Origin: a virus
IMG/VR virus record: IMGVR_UViG_3300020195_000049
Coordinates: 1-44,541 of that record
Direction: 5' to 3' (one strand)
Length of the DNA: 44,541 nucleotides
Made by a program: the position numbers and the translations under genes. This document shows, piece by piece, positions 39,842 through 44,541 of the stretch. Every line of letters starts with the position of its first letter. Position 1 is the first letter of the stretch. Below the pieces are notes generated by a model that worked only from the letters and a program-made list of their open reading frames with translations, made no database searches and was not told the origin of the DNA.

Positions 39842-40009
39842 TCACCAGAGATGCACGAGCGTTACCGACGCCATCGCGGTGGCGAAGACCCCGAGGGTAA
39901 ATGCCGCGAAAGCCTCAACCTGGTCCTCCTCTGTAGCGTTCTCTCGGGCCCAGTTCGTAGGGTGTACTAGGAGCGCGAATGCTGCGATGATCCTGCGTAC
40001 GGCACACAT
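39842..40009 (-). CDS. Small membrane protein (55 aa)
   Basis: Start overlaps the previous stop (TAATG). MCAVRRIIAAFALLVHPTNW and VEAFAAFTLGVFATAMASVT suggest two short hydrophobic helices joined by an acidic loop (NATEEDQ). No family is recognised. The 180 bases after it (39662-39841) contain only shorter frames of 27 codons or fewer and the hairpin. Confidence 0.55.
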   Translation of the reverse strand: MCAVRRIIAAFALLVHPTNWARENATEEDQVEAFAAFTLGVFATAMASVTLVHLW

Positions 40010-40443
40010 TAGACGACTCCCGTAAGTGCTGCGATCCCTGCCTCAACCACGAACTCTAGCATCTCGTACGGGTTTGGCTTGCGCCCGGACAGCCAGGTAC
40101 GGGTAGCGGCACACACCGCTGGGTGGCTCTGGAGGTGAGTGATCTTGGCCAGGATCCGAGCGGTGTGCGCGTCCCGATCTGCGGAGGCTGCGCCGTCTTG
40201 TGCCTGGCGAGTGTCCTGCCTCGTCTGTCGCGCGAGCGCGAGACCCTGCGGTGTGAGTTCGTACCGGCGCTCGGCCATCCTACCGTGGCCTGCGACTAGT
40301 CCGTCCCGAGAGAGACGCGCGAGGATGCTCTGACCGGCCCGGTTCGGGTTGATCGCGTCGGGGGCGAGGGCCCGGCCGAGCGCCGCCGGTGCGGTGGGTC
40401 CGTGTGCTGCGAGATAGTCGATGACGTTGGCCTGGCGCATCAT
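40009..40443 (-). CDS. Winged-helix DNA-binding protein (144 aa)
   Basis: NVIDYLAAHGPTAPAALGRA, INPNRAGQSILARLSRDGLV and AERRYELTPQGLALARQTRQ make a winged helix-turn-helix (MarR/replication-relaxation outline), followed by a charged helix and an end helix (EMLEFVVEAGIAALTGVV). GC content is higher than in the structural genes. Coupled to the gene before it (TAATG). Likely a regulator; target unknown. Confidence 0.72.
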   Translation of the reverse strand: MMRQANVIDYLAAHGPTAPAALGRALAPDAINPNRAGQSILARLSRDGLVAGHGRMAERRYELTPQGLALARQTRQDTRQAQDGAASADRDAHTARILAKITHLQSHPAVCAATRTWLSGRKPNPYEMLEFVVEAGIAALTGVV

Positions 40444-40649
40444 TAGATGACCCCGTCGGCGGAGAGAACCAGGATCTTAGATTCATACGCCAGGGCGCCA
40501 GACTGGAGATCCCGGAGATCGAAGCCAGTAAGAGCAGCGATCTCGTCGCTCTCGATCTGGAGCATTACGGCTACGTTTCCGGTCCCGAGCTTGATCCTCT
40601 GCGCGGTCAAGATGTTCAGCAGATCGTCGATGGTCGTGAACTTGGACAC
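40443..40649 (-). CDS. Hypothetical protein (68 aa) under a repeated promoter
   Basis: GTG start behind TAGGAG. The sequence FTTIDDLLNILTAQRIKLGT then VMLQIESDEIAALTGFDLRD is mixed helix and strand. No family is recognised. It follows the first of three copies of a conserved promoter element, so it is probably co-regulated with the genes at 43.9 and 44.2 kb. Confidence 0.62.
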   Translation of the reverse strand: MSKFTTIDDLLNILTAQRIKLGTGNVAVMLQIESDEIAALTGFDLRDLQSGALAYESKILVLSADGVI

Positions 40650-40668
40650 TTGGTTGACTCCTATGTGA

Positions 40669-40722
40669 GTTGTATCGGCACAACGTCTTGAGCGCTTTAG
40701 TCTTTTCTCGAAAATCGAATGG
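40669..40722 (-). promoter_or_regulatory. Repeated promoter element, copy 1
   Basis: On the minus strand GAGAAAAGACTAAAGC is followed 22 bases after GACTAA by TACAAC (40674-40669), within GTTGTGCCGATACAAC, then a ribosome site. The same box order and spacing occur at 43.95 and 44.29 kb. The GTTGT/ACAAC arms form an inverted repeat in this copy. Confidence 0.7.
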
Positions 40723-40778
40723 AAGCGAGGCTGCGCCTCGGACTGCGTCGCGGCTAGCCCGGCTCCGATCTGCGCTGG

Positions 40779-41060
40779 TCATGGCCTGTACTTTCTGCGG
40801 ATCTCGGGAAGGGGCCACGGGCGCCTTCCGAGCCTCCTGGCCAGTCCGAGGATCAGCTCTAGGGCCCAGGCCATCGAGTCTTCGACCCAGCGTAAAGACC
40901 AGCGCAGATCGGAGATCGGATTAGGCCTGGCGCTGTAGGATCCGGGCGCCGACTCCGTCGTCTGATAGAATTCGTTCTCGATCTCGATCAGGCAGTCATC
41001 CGAATAGCGCTCGGTCGGGATCTCGTCCTGCTCGTATTCATCTTCGATGATGTATCGCAT
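40779..41060 (-). CDS. Acidic hypothetical protein (93 aa)
   Basis: ATG behind CCGGAGTAATC. An acidic, tyrosine-rich first half (MRYIIEDEYEQDEIPTERYS) and a basic, Trp-rich second half (DLRWSLRWVEDSMAWALELI, GRRPWPLPEIRRKYRP). No family is recognised. Strongly acidic small phage proteins sometimes mimic DNA, but nothing here proves it. Downstream of the tandem minigenes. Confidence 0.6.
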   Translation of the reverse strand: MRYIIEDEYEQDEIPTERYSDDCLIEIENEFYQTTESAPGSYSARPNPISDLRWSLRWVEDSMAWALELILGLARRLGRRPWPLPEIRRKYRP

Positions 41061-41073
41061 GATTACTCCGGAA

Positions 41074-41136
41074 TTAGAGCTTGGGGAACCCATCTTCTTC
41101 CTGGCTCTCGGCCTGCCATTGTGCCGTGAGCTCCAT
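41074..41136 (-). CDS. Minigene copy A (20 aa, diverged end)
   Basis: Third tandem copy of the MELTAQWQAESQEEDGFP frame; here the unit breaks and the peptide ends KL. Start lies one base after the stop of copy B. Translation by reinitiation is plausible but unproven. Confidence 0.35.
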   Translation of the reverse strand: MELTAQWQAESQEEDGFPKL

Positions 41137-41327
41137 GCTAATCTGCCGCCACGAAGTGGACGTGCAGCTCGCCGGGGAATCCATCTTCTTCCTGGCTCTC
41201 GGCCTGCCATTGTGCCGTGAGCTCCATGCTAATCTGCCGCCACGAAGTGGACGTGCAGCTCGCCGGGGAATCCATCTTCTTCCTGGCTCTCGGCCTGCCA
41301 TTGTGCCGTGAGCTCCATGCTAATCTC
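41083..41327 (-). repeat. 91-bp tandem repeat, about 2.7 copies
   Basis: Units align with a period of 91 bases (CATCTTCTTCCTGG begins at 41091, 41182 and 41273). The copies are nearly identical, so the duplication is recent. Because 91 is not a multiple of three, each unit shifts frame, yet each carries its own ATG and stop (TAG-C-ATG), making a row of minigenes. Confidence 0.95.
41138..41227 (-). CDS. Minigene copy B (29 aa)
   Basis: MELTAQWQAESQEEDGFP followed by GELHVHFVAAD. It is a free-standing copy of the last 29 codons of the gene at 41229-41468, beginning one base after that gene's stop. The GELHVHFVA end also closes the unrelated gene at 44050-44241. Confidence 0.4.
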   Translation of the reverse strand: MELTAQWQAESQEEDGFPGELHVHFVAAD

Positions 41328-41468
41328 CCATTCGCAGTCGCATTCTGCGACCGGGTGAAGGCAGCAGTCGCATAGTCCTAGCTGATAGGCCAGCTCCGCT
41401 CGGTCGTTGTCGACGAGCAGCGTCCGTACTGGGAGCGGGAGCAGCCCGAGGAGCCCATCTTCTTCCAT
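41229..41468 (-). CDS. Small cysteine-rich protein with duplicated C-terminus (79 aa)
   Basis: ATG behind ATCGGAGGACGAG. Acidic start, then LVDNDRAELAYQLGLCDCCL and HPVAECDCEWE, a C-x-C-C...C-x-C cluster that may bind zinc. The last 29 codons (MELTAQWQAESQEEDGFP plus GELHVHFVAAD) are repeated as separate minigenes downstream. It has its own strong sigma70-type promoter overlapped by an inverted repeat. Function unknown. Confidence 0.65.
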   Translation of the reverse strand: MEEDGLLGLLPLPVRTLLVDNDRAELAYQLGLCDCCLHPVAECDCEWEISMELTAQWQAESQEEDGFPGELHVHFVAAD

Positions 41469-41475
41469 CTCGTCC

Positions 41476-41516
41476 TCCGATATAGTTACTTTATCGGAGT
41501 ACAAATCAGCTGTCAA
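41476..41516 (-). promoter_or_regulatory. Sigma70-type promoter with overlapping operator
   Basis: TTGACA (41516-41511), 17-base spacer, TAAAGT (41493-41488): near-consensus for the housekeeping sigma factor. TCCGATA (41476-41482) and TATCGGA (41492-41498) form an inverted repeat that overlaps the -10 box, so a repressor probably competes with polymerase. The -35 box overlaps the stop of the upstream gene. Confidence 0.82.
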
Positions 41517-42121
41517 GTGCTCTGGTCGACGATAGGGTCTTTGGCGACGTTCAACCGTCCGTATTTGGTCAGGCCAACGTGGAATTGGACTGAACTCCGG
41601 AAGTTCCAGCGGGAGACCAACTCCTGCAAAGAGTTGATAGTACCTGCCGCGTTCCGCGGAGCGAAGAGGTTGTCAACGTACCCGACGCTGTACCCTAGCC
41701 GATCGGCTAGGGCTTGATTCGTTTCGGCCTCGCCTTGGCTGCGCGCCGAAGCGCGCGCCAGTCGCCGGAATTGGCCGAGCGCTCGCTTGAGCTCCGCTCG
41801 ATCGTCTGCTGCCTCGGCCAGCCTCGCTCGATCGTCTGCTGGCGCGGCCAGCCTCGCTACTATTTCGGCAGTCTGATCCGAGTGTACGACCAAGTCGTAC
41901 TCTCCGAGTCCCGAACTGCGCCAACGAACCAGCCATGCCGATACGGACTCGAGCGAGCCAAACCGGTCCCGGCCGCTGCGAGCAGAGGAATAGTAGGACT
42001 CGGAGATCCCGATCACCCTGGCGATCGATCGCGCGGTCGGGACCTCGCCTCGATCCGTGAGGACCGCGAGCGCCATCGAATGGAATGCGCGCACCGCGTC
42101 CGTGGCTGCAGAGGTAGTCAT
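41513..42121 (-). CDS. Tandem helix-turn-helix protein
   Basis: 202 residues with two related DNA-binding halves: ARSIARVIGISESYYSSARS then FGSLESVSAWLVRWRSSGLG (about residues 29-70), and NQALADRLGYSVGYVDNLFA then INSLQELVSRWNFRSSVQFH (about residues 135-185). Each ends in a strand (YDLVVHSD or VQFHVGL). They are joined by an Ala/Arg/Glu helix (RLAEAADDRAELKRALGQFR). One chain could therefore bind two half-sites. It borders the non-coding block at 42.1-43.5 kb and may be its binding protein or a repressor; this is inference. Confidence 0.72.
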   Translation of the reverse strand: MTTSAATDAVRAFHSMALAVLTDRGEVPTARSIARVIGISESYYSSARSGRDRFGSLESVSAWLVRWRSSGLGEYDLVVHSDQTAEIVARLAAPADDRARLAEAADDRAELKRALGQFRRLARASARSQGEAETNQALADRLGYSVGYVDNLFAPRNAAGTINSLQELVSRWNFRSSVQFHVGLTKYGRLNVAKDPIVDQST

Positions 42122-42142
42122 GGCGGTTCATCTCCTGTATGA

Positions 42143-42160
42143 GTTATACCACAACAATGT
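42143..42160 (-). promoter_or_regulatory. Promoter for the tandem-HTH gene
   Basis: On the minus strand CATTGTTGTGGTATAACTC precedes ACAGGAG. TATAAC (42148-42143) is a good -10 box, and TTGTTGTGGTATAA resembles the TTGTGCCGATATAAT core of the three repeated promoters, but the GACTAAAG box is absent. Confidence 0.5.
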
Positions 42161-42182
42161 GCCAAGCGCCAGGCACCGCGGT

Positions 42183-42202
42183 CCGAGCTGCGAGGCTACG
42201 CC
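42183..42202 (+). repeat. 20-bp direct repeat, copy 1 of 2
   Basis: CCGAGCTGCGAGGCTACGCC, identical at 42374-42393, 191 bases apart. Two perfect small hairpins lie between the copies (GCCCC/GGGGC and CATCGTC/GACGATG). Confidence 0.85.
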
Positions 42203-42373
42203 CCCAGGCGGTGACGCTCCAGACGACGTAGCGTCTTTCCCTGGGCTCTACAGCGCCGCTGGAAGCGTTTGCGTCCGAGTCTGCCCCGTAGGGGCGCCTG
42301 CGAGTTCTGCATCGTCCTGGACGATGCTAGGGCGCTCTATAGGCCTCCCCAGCCTCGGCGTTGCCCCGCCCCG

Positions 42374-42393
42374 CCGAGCTGCGAGGCTACGCC
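42374..42393 (+). repeat. 20-bp direct repeat, copy 2 of 2
   Basis: Identical to 42183-42202 and in the same orientation. Confidence 0.85.
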
Positions 42394-42556
42394 AGTCTAG
42401 AGCGGCGCCTCCTGCCCGGAACTGACCAATATCGGTACAAAGTTCAACCTTTCAACGATCAGCGCTGGCAGCTGCTGCTGACCTAGCAGGCGGTGGTTGG
42501 CTAGAATTCCTTGGAGAGGTTGGTCAGGCTAGGATGCAGTCTGCTGGCTCCTGCTG

Positions 42557-42634
42557 ACTATATAGATACTATACTATACTAACTATTACTATAGGGTATA
42601 TAGAGTATATAGAGTATATATAGGTATATAGTAA
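42557..42634. repeat. AT-rich tract with GTATATAGA repeats
   Basis: About 78 bases made almost only of A and T, with short tandem units (GTATATAGA at 42596 and 42605, then a variant) and ATACTATACTATAC. It stands out sharply from the GC-rich surroundings and would melt easily, as a DNA-unwinding element would. Confidence 0.8.
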
Positions 42635-42796
42635 CTGGTAGAGAGACGCTGATATACTCCTCATAGGGAAGTTTGGGGTGATGGCGGTCAGTTCGGTTGG
42701 TCAATCGACGATAAGCCAGGTCTTAATTCAGGAATTCGTCTGACCATCAATTTGGCGAGGACAAGCCGGATTGGACTCTCGGAGCACTAAGCTGCT

Positions 42797-42865
42797 ACGA
42801 TCAGCTGCTGGCGCAGATCGTGGCGACGGTCGCACTTTTCACGATCTGCGCCAGCAGCTGATCGT
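42797..42865. repeat. Perfect 26-bp inverted repeat
   Basis: Arms 42797-42822 and 42840-42865 are exact reverse complements (ACGATCAGCTGCTGGCGC and so on) around a 17-base loop that itself holds GCGA/TCGC. It is by far the longest perfect hairpin in the genome. It could form a cruciform, a protein-bound palindrome or a very stable RNA stem. Confidence 0.95.
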
Positions 42866-42874
42866 GGTGGCCAG

Positions 42875-42956
42875 GAGGTGGCATCGTTTTCCCTGGCATG
42901 CTTCTTGCAGGCGATGCCAGGGGGTGACATCGGCTGCCTTGGCATGCTTCTTGCAG
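42875..42956 (+). repeat. Iteron-like 36-bp direct repeats
   Basis: Two related 36-base units (42875-42910 and 42921-42956), each ending with the identical TGGCATGCTTCTTGCAG, are 46 bases apart. CCCTGGCAT (42891-42899) and ATGCCAGGG (42914-42922) also form an inverted repeat between them. Confidence 0.8.
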
Positions 42957-43148
42957 TGGCTCCGAGCTGCGGCTTTTATGTCGCGAACCGCAGGAATCGC
43001 TCACGCAGGCTCGTCACAGCTAGGTTTTTAGGGTTTTTTTGGGTTTTTTTGAAAATTGTATCCGAGTTTGCGGATCGGCGCCAGTAATTTTGACGATAAG
43101 CTGGCGGCGCCGATGTTAATCAGCGGCGGGTTCGTCGGGGCGAATCCC

Positions 43149-43192
43149 AGGCGGTATCTGGGAATCTAACTGTATGGCATCTCGGCCGGAAC
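43149..43192 (+). repeat. Near-copy of an internal terL segment in non-coding DNA
   Basis: 41 of 44 bases equal terL positions 1096-1139. No frame of gene length uses it here. Same orientation as terL. Confidence 0.9.
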
Positions 43193-43194
43193 TA

Positions 43195-43530
43195 GGACCG
43201 TCGGCTCCGACTCCGGCTGCTCGGCGCTCCGGCTCCGCAGCTCCGGCTCCGCGACTCCGGCTGCTCGGCGCTCCGGCTCCGCGACTCCGGCTCCGGCTCC
43301 GCTGCTCCAGGACCGTCGGCAGCTCCGACTGCTCGGCGCTCCGGCTCCGCGACTCCGGCTCCGGCTCCGCTGCTCCAGGACCGTCGGCTGCTCGGCGCTC
43401 CGGCTCCGCAGCTCCGGCTCCGCGACTCCGGCTCCGGCTCCGCTGCTCCAGGACCGCCGGCAGCTCCGACTGCTCGGCGCTCCGGCTCCGCGACTCCGGC
43501 TCCGCTGCTCCAGGACCGTCGGCTGCTCGG
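43195..43530. repeat. GC-rich tandem repeat array
   Basis: Built from GGCTCC/GACTCC hexamers arranged in larger units. CTGCTCCAGGACCG recurs at 43302, 43370, 43443 and 43505 (spacing 68, 73, 62). Both strands are open but give only low-complexity Arg/Pro/Ser/Glu peptides, so it is treated as non-coding. It follows the stop of the gene at 43538. Confidence 0.85.
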
Positions 43531-43537
43531 CGGGGAC

Positions 43538-43936
43538 CTACAGCTCGACCATCGCGTCGGTGGCGGACCACATGGCACGGGTCGACACCACCCGCCACGT
43601 CTCGCAGTCCTCGGGGTAGTCATCCTCGTACACCACCCAGTCCACACCGGCTGACTCGAGCGCCTCGAGCACCCGGCTTTGGTCGACGATCGCGGCTACC
43701 ATCCCGGTGGGGTCGTTCGGGGTCTCGCCGAGCACCTCCTCCAGGGCTGCCAGCGCCTCGCGCACCGTCGCGCCGATCCGGAGCACGGTGCCCATGTCCG
43801 TCAGCGTGACGGAGTAGAGGTTCGGGCCACCGAAGCCGCCGTTGTCGAGGTACGCTTCCGCCGATGAGAGCTCGGCCGCGAAGCAGGTGCCTTGGGTCAC
43901 GTCGTTGTCGCGGGCGGCGCGGAAGATGGTCGGCAT
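43538..43936 (-). CDS. Hypothetical protein, weakly ADP-ribosyltransferase-like start
   Basis: 132 residues, ATG behind CAGGAGCACACC under promoter copy 2. The N-terminal half (MPTIFRAARDNDVTQGTCFA, AELSSAEAYLDNGGFGGPNL, YSVTLTDMGTVLRIG) follows the order of an Arg, a Thr/Ser strand, an AxxYL helix and a VLxI strand seen in small ADP-ribosyltransferase folds. The second half is acidic (VVYEDDYPEDCETWRVV). The likeness is outline only. GC content is high. Likely an early accessory protein. Confidence 0.6.
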   Translation of the reverse strand: MPTIFRAARDNDVTQGTCFAAELSSAEAYLDNGGFGGPNLYSVTLTDMGTVLRIGATVREALAALEEVLGETPNDPTGMVAAIVDQSRVLEALESAGVDWVVYEDDYPEDCETWRVVSTRAMWSATDAMVEL

Positions 43937-43953
43937 GGTGTGCTCCTGTAAGT

Positions 43954-44007
43954 ATTATATCGGCACAACATGAGCGAGGCTTTAGTCTTTTCTAGAAAAA
44001 AACGCAT
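43954..44007 (-). promoter_or_regulatory. Repeated promoter element, copy 2
   Basis: AT-rich TTTTTTTCTAGAAAA, GACTAA (43987-43982), 22 bases, TATAAT (43959-43954) within TTGTGCCGATATAATAC. No -35 hexamer at the usual 17-base distance, so an activator or altered polymerase contact at the GACTAA box is likely. Confidence 0.78.
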
Positions 44008-44049
44008 GGGAGGTGGCGAGGCCTGGCTCCGGCCCCGCCAAGGCGCCGC

Positions 44050-44241
44050 CTACTCCGCCACGAAGTGGACGTGCAGCTCGCCGCTGGATTCCTGGACCCA
44101 CACCCGGGTCCGGGATGAGTAGCCCATGCTCACCCCGAACTGCGCGGCGGCAGACTCCGTGTCGGATGCCTCGATGACCACCGCGGGGTGGAGGCCCCTA
44201 TCGTCCCAGCAATGGTAGGCGTTCTTGGTCTCGTCGGTCAT
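44050..44241 (-). CDS. Small hypothetical protein ending GELHVHFVAE (63 aa)
   Basis: ATG behind CCCGGAGCGCACC under promoter copy 3. YHCWDDRGLHPAVVIEASDT then ESAAAQFGVSMGYSSRTRVW is a compact alpha/beta sequence. Its last residues GELHVHFVA are shared, also at DNA level (CCACGAAGTGGACGTGCAGC), with the minigene family at 41.1-41.3 kb. No family is recognised. Confidence 0.65.
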   Translation of the reverse strand: MTDETKNAYHCWDDRGLHPAVVIEASDTESAAAQFGVSMGYSSRTRVWVQESSGELHVHFVAE

Positions 44242-44289
44242 GGTGCGCTCCGGGTAGTGGCAGGCGGTTCATCCTGCCCTGCTGTGAGT

Positions 44290-44343
44290 ATTATATCGAC
44301 ACAACATGAGCGAGGCTTTAGTCTTTCTCAAAAAAAACGCATG
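44290..44343 (-). promoter_or_regulatory. Repeated promoter element, copy 3
   Basis: Nearly identical to copy 2: T-run, AGAAAGACTAAAGCC, 22 bases from GACTAA (44323-44318) to TATAAT (44295-44290). The match extends about 60 bases, far beyond a minimal promoter. Confidence 0.78.
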
Positions 44344-44367
44344 GGAGCGATGAGGATGGTCGAGCTG

Positions 44368-44383
44368 CGGTCTGCGCAGACCG
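44368..44383. promoter_or_regulatory. 16-bp perfect palindrome upstream of the packaging genes
   Basis: CGGTCTGCGCAGACCG is its own reverse complement. It lies between the back-to-back leftward promoter copy 3 and the rightward packaging genes (first start 86 bases on across the circle). It could be an operator or a terminase site. Confidence 0.6.
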
Positions 44384-44414
44384 GACACATTTCGTGCGAA
44401 TCCGCTAAAGCCCA

Positions 44415-44541
44415 GGCAGCCAGGTGCCGATAAGCTGAGTAAGGAGTCCAACCATGATGACGATCCTCGATTCTTGCGGTCGCCCAGTCCTGTCAGTGTG
44501 TGCGTATGAATGCTGGACCGTCGCCAGGCGCCTGGCCACGG
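44415..44541. repeat. Terminal overlap, right copy
   Basis: Identical to bases 1-127; includes the start of the first small gene (ATG at 44454). Should be counted once in the genome. Confidence 0.93.

Larger units (their letters stand above)
42122..43537. other. 1.4-kb non-coding structured region, candidate origin or maintenance locus
   Basis: No convincing gene on either strand. In order it holds: a promoter for the tandem-HTH gene, a 20-bp direct repeat with hairpins between its copies (42283-42295, 42310-42326), scattered TTGGTCA/TGACCAA sites (42423, 42520, 42697), an AT-rich repeat tract, a 26-bp perfect inverted repeat, 36-bp iteron-like repeats, a T/G tract (43022-43050), a 9-bp inverted repeat (43074-43082 with 43106-43114), the terL near-copy, and GC-rich tandem repeats. 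This mixture is typical of replication origins. Confidence 0.6.

Noticed and set aside
39710-40025. Rightward frames after the primase/helicase
   Set aside because: Overlap the coupled leftward membrane-protein gene, are Arg-rich and have no ribosome sites.
41083-41327. CRISPR array
   Set aside because: The repeats are directly tandem with no variable spacers and contain small open frames.
42771-43031. Rightward 86-codon frame across the inverted repeat
   Set aside because: It runs through the perfect hairpin and iteron repeats, has no ribosome site and no protein-like composition.
43116-43809. Long open frames over the GC-rich array on both strands
   Set aside because: They consist of low-complexity Arg/Ser/Pro/Glu repeats with no ribosome site, and overlap a better gene; they reflect repeat composition.
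44341-44433. 30-codon rightward frame before the first packaging gene
   Set aside because: Lies over the palindrome and promoter copy 3, has no ribosome site, and the same ATG context in promoter copy 2 leads nowhere.

Overview
The window is a complete, circularly assembled genome of a small contractile-tailed bacteriophage (myovirus). The first 127 bases recur exactly as the last 127 bases, so the non-redundant circle is 44,414 bp. That exact figure looks like an assembler overlap rather than a biological terminal repeat. The virion genes (DUF1073 portal, DUF2213 protease, DUF2190-like cement, DUF2184 capsid, DUF4054 neck, DUF3383 sheath, DUF3277 tube, gp25 and J baseplate proteins) are the set found in simple Mu-like or Pam3-like myoviruses. 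The host cannot be named from sequence. Strong Shine-Dalgarno sites and sigma70-like promoters show it is bacterial. A phage cellulase and esterase suggest a soil, plant or biofilm setting with a polysaccharide-coated or cellulose-making host.

Layout. 0-4.1 kb (+): packaging (two small genes, putative small terminase, terL), an HExxH protease-like protein and ThyX. 4.2-6.4 kb (-): head morphogenesis protein and portal, inverted relative to all other structural genes. 6.4-24.7 kb (+): protease/scaffold, cement, capsid, neck, sheath, tube, tail chaperone with a -1 frameshift site, tape measure, baseplate and fibres; one 90-codon gene runs backwards inside the baseplate cluster. 24.7-27.2 kb (+), after a hairpin: coiled-coil and membrane peptides resembling a lysis cassette, then a PHB/feruloyl-type esterase and a GH6 cellulase.

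27.2-32.7 kb (-) is a tightly coupled operon: SSB-like protein, endonuclease VII, acetyltransferase-like protein, winged-helix protein, DUF3380 muramidase and DUF3310. At 32.7 kb a divergent control region with an inverted-repeat operator faces an XRE regulator. This regulator heads the replication operon at 32.8-39.7 kb (+): SF2 helicase, RuvC-like resolvase, RecD-like helicase, primase/VapE-type helicase. No DNA polymerase and no integrase were seen. 39.7-44.4 kb (-) holds small accessory genes under repeated promoters. Between them lies a 1.4 kb non-coding block (42,122-43,537) rich in inverted repeats, AT-rich repeats, iteron-like repeats and GC-rich tandem repeats, plus a 44-bp near-copy of an internal terL segment. 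It is the best candidate for a replication origin or maintenance locus.

A recurring theme is duplication of translation-coupling junctions (ribosome site, overlapping stop and start). Repeats spanning such junctions flank the endonuclease VII gene and the acetyltransferase-like gene, and head tandem duplications at 33.3 kb and 41.1 kb. This suggests genes enter and leave these operons as cassettes without breaking coupled translation.
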